Part shown: positions 8,584 through 16,652 of the stretch, piece by piece | Layout: each line of letters opens with the position of its first letter | Position numbering within the stretch: position 1 is the first letter of the stretch | Source: Mesosutterella porci | GTDB lineage: Bacteria > Pseudomonadota > Gammaproteobacteria > Burkholderiales > Burkholderiaceae_F | Direction: 5' to 3' | NCBI RefSeq assembly: GCF_022134585.1 | Contig: NZ_JAKNCT010000001.1 | Span: 1 to 64,000 of the forward strand | Length of the DNA: 64,000 bases | Position numbers and translations under genes: made by a program | The notes under the pieces: generated by a model | The model's input: only the letters and a program-made list of their open reading frames with translations | Databases searched by the model: none | Told to the model about the DNA's origin: nothing

Positions 8584-9576
8584 ATGCTCCTAACCTTCGC
8601 CCCCATGGAGGGCCTCACCGGCGTTGTTTTCAGACGATGCCACCACCGCTATTTCGGAGGGCCCGACCTGTATTACATGCCCTTCGTGACGCCGACGCAC
8701 GAGCCAAGGTTTACCGAAAGGCAGTTGCGAGACATCGCACCCGAGAACAACAAGGGTGTTCCTGTGGTGCCACAGCTGCTCACCCAGAGCCCTGAAAACT
8801 TCCGCTGGGCCGTGCTCAGCCTCGCCTCCATGGGCTACTGCGAGGTGAACCTGAACCTCGGCTGCCCCATGGGCACGGTCACCGCCAAAGGCAAGGGCAG
8901 CGGGATGCTGCGCGACCCCTTCGCTCTCGAATCCTTCTTTGAAAAAGCCTTCAGCGAACCTCTGCCGATCGCGGTGTCGGTCAAGACCCGGCTCGGCTGG
9001 AGAAACGAGGACGAATTCGAGGACCTTCTGCGCATCTACAATCGCTTTCCCATCTCGGAGCTCATTGTGCACGCGAGAGTCCGCGAGGATTTCTACAAGG
9101 GGGATGCCAGGCGCGGAGCCTTCGCCCGGTTCCTCCCCGGGTTCGCGCACAGGGCCGGCTACAACGGGGACATCGTGATGACCAGGGAGCTCGCGGAGCT
9201 GCGCGACGCTTTTCCGAATCTTCACAGCGTTATGGTCGGACGCGCCGCGGTGGCGAATCCCGCCTTCTTCCGAATGGCCCGCGGGGGCCCCGCCTGTTCG
9301 AGAAAAGAGCTTTTCGCCTTCCACCGGACTTTGTTCGAAGAGCTGACCGAAGCCTTCGGTAGCGTCGGCAACACGGTGGGCCACATGAAGCAGTACTGGT
9401 TCTATCTGAGGACACTTTTCGAGGGCGGGGAACGGATCTTTAAAAAGCTCCTCAAGACCCGCAGGGCCGGGGACTACATGGCGGTGGTCTCCGAGATCGA
9501 GGAAACGCTCCCCCTGCAGCCCGAGGCAAAGCCCCTGTGGTGGAAGCCCTCGAGCGGTTCTCGCTCCGAGTCCTGA
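8584..9576 (+). CDS. tRNA-dihydrouridine synthase family protein
   Basis: An FMN-dependent enzyme that reduces uridine to dihydrouridine in the D-loop of tRNA. 330 residues. LTFAPMEGLTGVVFRR at the N-terminus matches the Dus opening (APMxGxTD in most members). VNLNLGCPMGTVTAKGKGSGML at about 88-109 is the signature FMN/Cys region. VSVKTRLGW near 129-137 and ELIVHARVREDFYKG near 155-170 are the conserved RNA- and FMN-contacting strands. NGDIVMTRELAEL and VMVGRAAVANPAFF close the TIM barrel, and a helical C-terminal domain follows. It does not clearly fit DusA, DusB or DusC, so I give no symbol. Confidence 0.88.
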   Translation: MLLTFAPMEGLTGVVFRRCHHRYFGGPDLYYMPFVTPTHEPRFTERQLRDIAPENNKGVPVVPQLLTQSPENFRWAVLSLASMGYCEVNLNLGCPMGTVTAKGKGSGMLRDPFALESFFEKAFSEPLPIAVSVKTRLGWRNEDEFEDLLRIYNRFPISELIVHARVREDFYKGDARRGAFARFLPGFAHRAGYNGDIVMTRELAELRDAFPNLHSVMVGRAAVANPAFFRMARGGPACSRKELFAFHRTLFEELTEAFGSVGNTVGHMKQYWFYLRTLFEGGERIFKKLLKTRRAGDYMAVVSEIEETLPLQPEAKPLWWKPSSGSRSES

Positions 9577-9744
9577 AAGGAAAAACGGCAGGGGCGCCGT
9601 TTGTCAGGGTAATCCACACGCCTGCTTGGAGAAGGGCCGCCGGCTTAGCGTTTAGACTAAAGATCGCCGGACCCGCTCCCGAAGTCAAACAGCTTCCCGC
9701 AGGGAGTCCTGTTTTAAACTCTTTCTTCGGAAAGCGAGATAAAC

Positions 9745-10539
9745 ATGCTTGAATTCATAACTCTTTTTGTCGTCGGCATCGGCGTTGGCTGCTTTGGCGC
9801 GCTGGTCGGGCTAGGCGGCGGCCTCATCATGGTGCCTCTTTTCATGCTCACCATGATGCCTCCCCACGGCTCGACCTTCCAGACCGTGCAGCAGGTGATC
9901 GGTACGAGCCTCTTCGGCGTCCTTCTGAACTCCGTGTCGGGCACCTGGGCCTACTGGCGTTCAAAGCTCATCATGTTCCGGGCGGCCGTTCCCTTCGCCA
10001 TTGCGACCATCCCGGGCGCATTTCTCGGCGGGTACCTCTCCGAGTACTTCTCCGGCCCCGGCTTTTCAATCACCTTCGGTCTCACGCTGATGGCTCTTGC
10101 CTGCTTCATGTACTGGAAGAGCCGCGCCAAGAGGCCGACGACGCCTCTGGATGAGTTCGATCCCGCCACGGCGAAGTTCAATCTCTGGCTTGGCGTCTTC
10201 CTCTCCTTCTTCGTGGGCTTCATCTCCTCGATTCTCGGCATCGGGGGCGGCATCATCCATGTGCCGATGATGATGTTCGTGCTGGGGTTCCCTGCCATCG
10301 TAGCCACGGCCACCTCAACCTTCGTGCTCATGGTGAGCGCCTTCATCGGCGTGATCAGCCACGCGAGCCTCGGGCACATTCTCTGGGTCCCGGCGATCGC
10401 CGTCGGGGTCGGCGCGATCGTGGGCGCACAGCTGGGCGTGAAGATCGCGAAAAAGAGCAAGCCCAAGTTCATCCTGAAGCTGCTCTGCATTGCGATGATT
10501 CTGGTGGGCTGCCAGCTGATCTACCGCGGCGTGGCCTGA
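9745..10539 (+). CDS. TauE/SafE-family sulfite/anion exporter
   Basis: 264 residues with seven to eight hydrophobic segments in two halves. Each half carries the family glycine motif: GALVGLGGGLIMVPLF near 19-34 and SSILGIGGGIIHVPMMMFVLGFP near 157-179. VATATSTFVLMVSAFIGVISH follows in the second half. The family moves sulfite, sulfonates and other organosulfur or carboxylate anions across the inner membrane. The nearby decayed tetrathionate-type system makes a sulfur anion plausible, but this is inference from context. GGAAAGCGAG precedes the ATG. Confidence 0.88.
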   Translation: MLEFITLFVVGIGVGCFGALVGLGGGLIMVPLFMLTMMPPHGSTFQTVQQVIGTSLFGVLLNSVSGTWAYWRSKLIMFRAAVPFAIATIPGAFLGGYLSEYFSGPGFSITFGLTLMALACFMYWKSRAKRPTTPLDEFDPATAKFNLWLGVFLSFFVGFISSILGIGGGIIHVPMMMFVLGFPAIVATATSTFVLMVSAFIGVISHASLGHILWVPAIAVGVGAIVGAQLGVKIAKKSKPKFILKLLCIAMILVGCQLIYRGVA

Positions 10540-10601
10540 CTCCGGGCTGGCAAATATGACTCCGGTCCCGCCGTGAGTGGATTTTCGACCGCACTGAGCC
10601 C

Positions 10602-12164
10602 ATGTTGAGAAGAGCCCTGGCCCTGCTCTGCTGCTTCGTCCTTGGGAGAGCAGCGCCCGGGCCGGACGAACCGGTCCGCCTGGCGGTCGTAAACAGCTTC
10701 GGCGAGGCGATCTCGCTGCGCTACTTTTCAGAACCGGTGGACGCCATCGCCCGGGCCGACTCCCCGGTCCGGACCCTTGCGGATCTGCAGGGCAGGAGCC
10801 TTGCCATCGTGACCCGCAGGGCCATCGCGGGCTGGCAGGTACCCGCGGGCGAGCTGATGCGCTCGGGCCAGAACCCCGAGGCGATTTTCTCTTCCATCCG
10901 CGAAGTCGGCATGCCGATGGACAACGTCCTGCGCGAGGTGAAATCCGGACGCGCCGACGTGGGCTTCGTGATCACGTGCCTGCTCGAAGAGCTGGAGGAA
11001 TCGGGCCGGATCGCACGGGGCGAATTCCGCGTGATTGCGGAGAAAAAAGACCCTGACTTTTCCTGCCGGCACTCGAACGCGCTCTATCCGGGCTGGTTCC
11101 TTTCGGTGAAGCCCACCCTGCCCGCGGCCGACGCCCGCCGGATACTGAAGGAAGTGCTCGCTCTGCCGCCTTCGCCCGCGCTCGGCGTCTACTGAACCGT
11201 CTCGAGCGACATAAAGCCCATGCAGGAGCTTTTTACGCTGATGAACCTCGAGCCGAGGAAGCCGAGCGTCTCGAATTTCATCCAGCGCTACAAGGGCTAC
11301 TTTTTGGGCGGTCTGCTGGTGCTGCTCGCACTTTTTCTCTACTCGGCCGCGCTCACGCGGATCACGTACCGCCGGACCGCGGCGCTCGCCCGGGCCCGGG
11401 AGCGGCAGATCAAGGCCGAGCTCTAGCTCAAGCAGAGCGCACAGACGATCTACTCGCTCGAGAAAGTGAAGGCGGTGGGGCTTATCGCGAGCATGCTCGC
11501 CCACGAGCTGCGGCAGCCTCTTGTCGTGATCACCAACTACGCCCAGGGGCTTCGCATCAGACTCTCTCGCAGTCCGGTCGACCGCGGGATCCTTTTGTCG
11601 AGCCTTGACGAAATCGAAGCTGCGGGCGAGCGGGCGGACGAAATCGTCGAGCACGTACGAAACTTCGTGAAAGGCCGGCGCAGCAGTCCCGTCGAGCTCG
11701 ATCTGGGGCAGGAGGTTGAAAAAATGATCCAGACCTTCAAGCGCCACTGCAGCTCCGGCATTGCGGTCAGCTTCGAAGCTTCACCGCGGCTTTCCGTCCG
11801 GGACGACCCGGTGGAGCTTGGAATCATCTACATGAATCTGCTGAGAAATTTCAAAGAAGCCTGCCGGAAAATGACCGTGGCGCGCCCGGCCGGATCGCGA
11901 TGCGGATCGGACGACACGGCGAGCGGGCCGTGTTGCGCGTCCAGGACAACGGCCCGAGGCTCACCGACGAGGCTCTGGAGCGTATGCAAAAGCTCGGCCG
12001 CCCTTCTTCCGTCGAAGGTCTTGGGCTGGGGCTCGGCATCACCCGGGAGCTCGCCGAAGGCTGCGGGGGTTCGGTGGGAATCGAGCGCTACGAACCCCGG
12101 GGCGCGGCGGGAGACCGTGCCCCTGCCGCTCAGCGCTGCTTATCCGCAAGGGAGGAAGAATTGA
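10602..12164 (+). pseudogene. Decayed sensor histidine kinase, TtrS-like
   Basis: One reading frame carries the whole kinase. It has a signal-like N-terminus and a PhnD-type periplasmic binding domain (IVTRRAIAGWQVPAGELM, LREVKSGRADVGFVITCLLEELEESG, FSCRHSNALYPGWF). A transmembrane segment follows at about 11300-11355, then the phospho-acceptor region AHELRQPLVVITNYAQGL and an ATPase domain ending in VEGLGLGLGITRELAEGCGGSVGIE. Damage: a TGA at 11193-11195 and a TAG at 11424-11426, both in frame; a frameshift near 11870-11890 that is reversed near 12110; and a binding domain much shorter than in TtrS, suggesting an internal deletion. Intact TtrS senses tetrathionate. The regulator gene follows with a four-base overlap. 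Confidence 0.8.
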
Positions 12165-12788
12165 CAGTCGACCACAGTCTTGCCGTGATTCGCGCCGTGG
12201 ATGACGAAACCGCCGTGCGGCATTCCTGGCAGTTCATCATTGAAAGCGCGGGCTGGAGCGTGCGCCCCTATGCGTGCGCCCCTATGCGAGCGCCGAGGAC
12301 TTTCTCAATTTCGACGACGAGCGCGTGCCCGACTGCGTCATCTTCGACATCCATATGCCGGGCATGAGCGAGATCGAGCTGCAGAAAGAGCTCGCCGCGC
12401 GAAGCTCGCGCATTCCGGTCATCTTCGCCACTGCGCACGGGGACAACGACACCGCGGTCCAGGCCCTGAAGGACGGTGCCGCCGACTTCCTGCCCAAGCC
12501 CGTGAAGGCCGAGCGGCTGCTGCTCGCCATCGAGAAGGCGGTGGAGGCGGACCTCCGCGGGCACGAGTCCCAGTCGCGCCTTGAATCCGCGCTCGCACTC
12601 TGGGAGGCTCTGACGCCGCGGGAAAAGGAAGTAGCCCGCGGCATTGTCCGCGGCGAGCTTAACAAACAGGTGGCTGATCGGATGGGCATCACCGAAAAAC
12701 CGTCCAGGCACACAGAAGCTCACTGCTGCTCAAGCTCATGATCCGGGGTGCGGCCGAGCTCGCCTCCTTTCTGATCAAGATCAGCTAG
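12161..12788 (+). pseudogene. Decayed response regulator, TtrR/FixJ-like
   Basis: The reading starts at a TTG with a strong AGGGAGGAAG site and overlaps the kinase stop. A receiver domain follows (VIRAVDDETAVRHSWQFIIESAGW, then CVIFDIHMPGMSEIELQKEL with the phosphorylated Asp, IPVIFATAHGDNDTAVQALKDGAADFLPKPV). After it comes a LuxR-type helix-turn-helix (LTPREKEVARGIVRGELNKQVADRMGI). Two lesions break it. A 14-base unit is duplicated in tandem at 12260-12273 and 12274-12287. One A is missing from an A run near 12697-12702; restoring it gives EKTVQAHRSS and an end at the TAG 12786-12788. The family activates reductase genes. Confidence 0.82.
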
Positions 12789-12828
12789 AGCAAAGGGCTG
12801 CACCCGCAGCGCCAACCGGGTCGAAGAT

Positions 12829-12877
12829 AAAAAAACAGCGGGAGAAACCCGGCCTGCCCTCCGGCTCCCTACCGCTG
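12829..12877 (-). terminator. Rho-independent terminator of the first SGNH operon
   Basis: On the minus strand, CAGCGG near 12872-12877 pairs with CCGCTG at 12836-12841, with further pairing between GGGAG and CTCCC inside. A run of seven T follows (A at 12829-12835 on the plus strand). Confidence 0.65.
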
Positions 12878-12910
12878 CCACTGCAAAAAAGTCTTTTAAG
12901 ATGCGTCCGG

Positions 12911-13708
12911 CTACTTCCAGCCGTAGAACTCCTTCGTCACTTTCCAGGCCACCTGCTGGAGGTACTTCGCATCCTCTGCCTTCAGCGGCTTTTCGCAGGC
13001 GCCCAGGAACTTAAAGCCCTCGGGCGACTTGTGAAAGAGCGCCGAGTAGATCACCGAACCGTAGAGATAGGAGCCCGCCGCAGTCGGATGGCGCTTGTCG
13101 GGCATATGAAGGATGAGATCCGGGCGGGTCTTCAGGCTTTCCGCGAAGGCCGGGCCAACCGGGATTGTGTAGACGCCCAGCTTGTTTGCCTGAGTAATCG
13201 TCGCGTCGGCAAGCTTCTGGTACTGCTCGGGCTTATCCTTCAGGGCCCAGGTGATGATCGCAATCGGCTCGCTGCCGGCCTCGCGAATCGTGGCGACGTG
13301 CCTAGCGAACCACTCGTTGAAGTTCGCCTGCTCCTTCGGGTTGATCGGCTCGGTCGACTGGGCCTGCAGGAACACGACGTCGAACTTCGGCTTGTGTTTG
13401 TCATAGCCGTCGAACGGGTGCGGCGCCAGGTATTCCTTGACGGAGTGGTAGCTCAGACGCCCGCCGGAGATCGTGATCATGCGGGCGATCCAGTCGCGCT
13501 TCTCCTCCTTGGTGAAGCCGCGGACATACCCGTTCACGCCGCAGTTGTAGTAGGTGAAGGAGTTGCCGACGTAAAGTCCGGTCTTCGGAGCCCCGTTCTT
13601 GAGCTGCGTGACCTTGGGCTGCACCGTGTTCACGAGCGTGGCGGCGCCGGCCGCCGTGACGGCCGCACCCAGAGCGAGCGCGGCAAGCAAACATATGGCT
13701 GCTTTCAT
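12911..13708 (-). CDS. Secreted SGNH-hydrolase-like protein (paralogue 1)
   Basis: 265 residues. MKAAICLLAALALGAAVTAAGAA is a Sec signal peptide. GLYVGNSFTYYNCGVNGY holds the first SGNH block, written GNS rather than GDS, with Ser50 as the likely nucleophile. PDKRHPTAAGSYL supplies the C-terminal Asp204/His207 pair. The expected product is a periplasmic esterase or deacylase. IITWALKDKPEQYQKLAD and the C-terminal FYGWK are shared with the two paralogues at 13741 and 15803. It follows paralogue 2 on the same strand after 32 bases, so the two form an operon. AGGAGAG precedes the ATG. The substrate is unknown. The nearby DcuC-type carrier suggests the product is a dicarboxylate or another organic acid. 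Confidence 0.8.
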   Translation of the reverse strand: MKAAICLLAALALGAAVTAAGAATLVNTVQPKVTQLKNGAPKTGLYVGNSFTYYNCGVNGYVRGFTKEEKRDWIARMITISGGRLSYHSVKEYLAPHPFDGYDKHKPKFDVVFLQAQSTEPINPKEQANFNEWFARHVATIREAGSEPIAIITWALKDKPEQYQKLADATITQANKLGVYTIPVGPAFAESLKTRPDLILHMPDKRHPTAAGSYLYGSVIYSALFHKSPEGFKFLGACEKPLKAEDAKYLQQVAWKVTKEFYGWK

Positions 13709-13740
13709 CTTTTTCTCTCCTTTTCTCCTTCAGCTTTTCC

Positions 13741-14574
13741 TTACTTCCAGCCGTACCAGGCCTTCACAGTGTCCCAGGCGACGCGGGCCATGTTCTGCCG
13801 CATCGCGGGCTCAAGCGGCTTTTCGCATCCGCCCGCAAAGCCCGCCGCCTCGACAGGATCGCGGTGGTAAAGCGCCGCATAGATGGTCGAGGCCATCAGA
13901 TAGGAGCCCACAGCCGTCGGATGGGTATTGTCGGGCATAATGAACTTCACGTCTGGATAGGCCTTCTGGGCCGCCTCAAAGGCGAGCCCCACGGGAATCA
14001 CCATCATGTGGTTGTCGTTGGCGATCTTCGTGACGCTGTCGGCCACAAGCGACTGGGCCGGAGCGCCCTTCTTTCTCTGCACCCAGGTCATCAGCATCAC
14101 GGGGGTGCCGCCGGCGGCCCGGATGGCCTTCACATGGTTGGGAACGTAAAAGGCGTCGCGCTTCTGGTCCTCAACTCCGCGGTTGCTAGCCTGCATGATC
14201 ACAAGGTCATAGCTCTCGCGCTTCTTCAGCTCCTTTTTCATGAGCCCCGCGCCGAGCTGTCCGAATTTCTTGTCATAGGAGGCGAGCAGGTTGTTGTCCA
14301 GATATTCGGCGATCGGGTACTGGCTCAGGTTTCCGCGGCCGATCGCAGCGATGCGGGTCTTGATCTTCGGGTTCGCTTTTTCGCGGATCAGCCCACCCAA
14401 GTAGCCGTTGAGCCCGCAGTTGTAGTACATGTAGGAGTTGCCGACTATGAGAATGCTCTTCGGAGTCATTCCGAGGTCTTTCACTTCGGGCTGCACGCCG
14501 GCACCCGAAGCGGCGGCGAAGCCAAGGCAGAAAGCCGTCAGAACGGATAACTTAGCCCATCTGCTGTGAAGCAT
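13741..14574 (-). CDS. Secreted SGNH-hydrolase-like protein (paralogue 2)
   Basis: 277 residues from the ATG chosen here; a longer upstream frame exists. This start has AAAGGAGAAACTG before it, gives a proper signal peptide (MLHSRWAKLSVLTAFCLGF) and fits the promoter at 14671-14699. SILIVGNSYMYYNCGLNGYLGG is block I with Ser47, and PDNTHPTAVGSYLMASTIYAALYH carries the Asp/His pair. LVIMQASNRGVEDQKRD and PVMLMTWVQRK match the same regions of the paralogues. It ends in AWYGWK. It is the first gene of a two-gene operon divergent from a LysR regulator, the usual layout for LysR control. Confidence 0.8.
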   Translation of the reverse strand: MLHSRWAKLSVLTAFCLGFAAASGAGVQPEVKDLGMTPKSILIVGNSYMYYNCGLNGYLGGLIREKANPKIKTRIAAIGRGNLSQYPIAEYLDNNLLASYDKKFGQLGAGLMKKELKKRESYDLVIMQASNRGVEDQKRDAFYVPNHVKAIRAAGGTPVMLMTWVQRKKGAPAQSLVADSVTKIANDNHMMVIPVGLAFEAAQKAYPDVKFIMPDNTHPTAVGSYLMASTIYAALYHRDPVEAAGFAGGCEKPLEPAMRQNMARVAWDTVKAWYGWK

Positions 14575-14670
14575 TGCAGTTTCTCCTTTCGTTTGAAAAA
14601 AAGATTCCGGCCGCTGGACCGGCTCACCCTTAAGCGCATGCGGAGCCATGCTCACTCTTTATCCAAAATC

Positions 14671-14699
14671 CATATATAGGGCGCATGCTTATTTGTCAA
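14671..14699 (-). promoter_or_regulatory. Promoter of the SGNH paralogue 2/1 operon
   Basis: On the minus strand a perfect -35 TTGACA (14694-14699) and TATATG (14671-14676) are 17 bases apart. This predicts a start near 14664 and a leader of about 90 bases. It lies in the gap shared with the divergent LysR gene, whose product probably binds the A/T-rich stretch at about 14700-14765. Confidence 0.65.
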
Positions 14700-14790
14700 C
14701 ATTGTAATAAATAACAGTTTTTTTACCGAATACCAAAAATGAATGTATTATCCATTTATGGCATAGAGCAGCATAGTCCAGAGGGTTGAC

Positions 14791-15687
14791 GTGAGAAAGC
14801 CGAAAATTCAGCAGCTCGAGTCGCTGGTCACAGTGGCGAAGTTCGGGTCCATCAACGCGGCGGCCAAGGCGAACAACATTCCGCAGCCCTCGCTGTCGCG
14901 CACCATCAAGGAGCTCGAGGAGACGGTGGAGCTGCCGCTGGTGATACGGGGCCGCCAGGGCATCACGCTCACGAAGGCCGGGAGGGTCTTCGCCGAGCAC
15001 GTGAGCTCCGTGCTCTCCGAGATCGACCGGGCGATCGAGGAGGCGCAGGCCCTCACCGGACGCAGCAACACGAAGCTCTCGATCGGCCTCTCCCCGATCA
15101 CGGGGAACTCGATTTTTCCGAACGCGCTCGAGCGGATGATGAACAGCTTCCTGGACCTCAGCGTCCACGTTGAGGACAACCCCATCGGGCAGAACATCCA
15201 GCATCTGAGGAGCGGTTACCTCGACCTAGCGGTGGGCAACGCCGACGCTGATGCGAGCTTCAGCGAGTTCACCTCCGAGCACCTCTTTGACTGTCCCTTC
15301 CGGTTCGTCTGCGCGAAAGGCCACCCGCTCGAGCACGCGACCCGGCTTGAGGAACTCTCGGAGGCGCGCTGGTGGGTCACCGGGGAGCTTCAGATCTGCA
15401 TGAGGAAGAATTCCCGCTTTGCGCACTTTTCCGTGCGCCAAGGGCTCGACACGAGAAGCCACCTCGTGGGCGTGCCGCTGTTCGAAAAAGGATTCGTGTC
15501 GCTACTGTCCTCGGTACAGATCCGCAAGTACCGCGACCGGCTTTCCATCATCCCGATCGACTGCGGGCCGATTGTGGGCCACTACAGCCTCCTCTACCGC
15601 AGGGGCGTCCCCCTCACGCGGGCCGCGATGCGTATGGCGGCCACGCTGCACCAGGAGGCCGACGCCTACGACTGGCACACCTTCTGA
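14791..15687 (+). CDS. LysR-family transcriptional regulator (SGNH/DcuC island)
   Basis: 298 residues. N-terminal winged helix-turn-helix: KIQQLESLVTVAKFGSINAAAKANNIPQPSLSRTIKELEETVELPLVIRGRQGITLTKAG at about 5-64. A linker helix and a two-lobed effector domain with SIGLSPITGNSIFPNALERMM and YLDLAVGNADAD follow. The start is GTG with AGAGGG just before it. It lies between two minus-strand transcription units of the SGNH island, divergent from paralogues 2/1 and convergent with dcuC/paralogue 3. This makes it the likely regulator of both, with an organic acid from the pathway as the natural guess for effector. Confidence 0.9.
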   Translation: MRKPKIQQLESLVTVAKFGSINAAAKANNIPQPSLSRTIKELEETVELPLVIRGRQGITLTKAGRVFAEHVSSVLSEIDRAIEEAQALTGRSNTKLSIGLSPITGNSIFPNALERMMNSFLDLSVHVEDNPIGQNIQHLRSGYLDLAVGNADADASFSEFTSEHLFDCPFRFVCAKGHPLEHATRLEELSEARWWVTGELQICMRKNSRFAHFSVRQGLDTRSHLVGVPLFEKGFVSLLSSVQIRKYRDRLSIIPIDCGPIVGHYSLLYRRGVPLTRAAMRMAATLHQEADAYDWHTF

Positions 15688-15711
15688 GGAGCCGCTGCGC
15701 GGTCTCCTGGC

Positions 15712-15746
15712 AAAAAAAGGCCGTCCCCAAAAAAACATCGGGACGG
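15712..15746 (-). terminator. Rho-independent terminator after SGNH paralogue 3
   Basis: On the minus strand CCGTCCC (15740-15746) pairs with GGGACGG (15721-15727), and a run of seven T follows (A at 15712-15718). Confidence 0.75.
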
Positions 15747-15802
15747 AAGATGCACCACGGAGAAAAAAAGAAACTCAGCCGCTGAAACGGCCTATATTTT
15801 TG

Positions 15803-16588
15803 TTACCAGCCGTTGAAGTCGCAAACCGTCTCCCAGGCGGCGCGCTGCAGGCCCGCTCCCGTTTCCGGATCGACGGACATGTCGTCGTACTTGCCGAAAA
15901 AGCCAGCCCCTTCCGGGGTCTGCTTGAGAAGGCTCGCAAAGAACACGCAGGCTTCAAGGTAGGTGCCGGCGACCGTCGGGTGGCGGTTGTCGGTGCGGAT
16001 GAGCTCAAGCTGCGGCATTTCCCGCAGCGCCCTCGCGAAGGCGAGCCCGCAGGGGGCGACCGGCATGCGGTTTTTGTTCGCCTCCTTTGTGATGGCGTCG
16101 GCCAGCTGGCGGGTCATCTCCGGGCGTCCCTTGTAGGCCCAGGTCATCATCAGCATGGGCTCGGCGCCGGTTGCCCTCACGTCCGCGCCGTGGCGGGCCA
16201 CGGACTGTGCGAAAAGCTTGTTGAGCTCGGGGTGGATCGGCCCCTGGGAGGAGTCCTCAAGCACCACGGCGTCGAAGATCTTCCCGTTTGGGTAGTTGAT
16301 GAACTGCAGGGTGTTCTTGCCGTCGGAAGAGAACGCGTAGCTGCGAAGCCCGTTGGGCCGCAGGTAGCTCTTCACGTCGTGCCAGTACAGGCTCGAACCG
16401 CTGATACCCACCAGCGTGAGAACGAGCTTGATGCCCTTGGAGGCGGCGATACCCACCAGCATCGGGTTCACGCCACAGTTGAAGTACATGAAGGAATTGC
16501 CGACGAGCAGAATGTTCTTCACCGGATTCTTCAACTCAGTCACAAGGGGCTTGATGGTGTAATCGTTTCCGTAAGCCTGATAATCCAT
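15803..16588 (-). CDS. SGNH-hydrolase-like protein without signal peptide (paralogue 3)
   Basis: 261 residues. NILLVGNSFMYFNCGVNPMLVG is block I with Ser32, and TDNRHPTVAGTYLEACVFFASLL the Asp/His block. DAVVLEDSSQGPIHPELNKLF and PMLMMTWAYKGRPEMTRQLADAITKEANKN align with paralogues 1 and 2. Unlike them it starts with the hydrophilic MDYQAYGNDYTIKPLV and shows no signal peptide, so it should act in the cytoplasm. It follows the DcuC-type gene after about 64 bases on the same strand, with AGAGGAAACG before the ATG. An imported ester cleaved inside the cell would explain the pairing. This is inference. Confidence 0.78.
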   Translation of the reverse strand: MDYQAYGNDYTIKPLVTELKNPVKNILLVGNSFMYFNCGVNPMLVGIAASKGIKLVLTLVGISGSSLYWHDVKSYLRPNGLRSYAFSSDGKNTLQFINYPNGKIFDAVVLEDSSQGPIHPELNKLFAQSVARHGADVRATGAEPMLMMTWAYKGRPEMTRQLADAITKEANKNRMPVAPCGLAFARALREMPQLELIRTDNRHPTVAGTYLEACVFFASLLKQTPEGAGFFGKYDDMSVDPETGAGLQRAAWETVCDFNGW

Positions 16589-16652
16589 TTCGTTTCCTCT
16601 GGCGGGCCGGCCGGGACGGAGCGTCCCGGCTGGCTTTGTAACATACGAAAGA

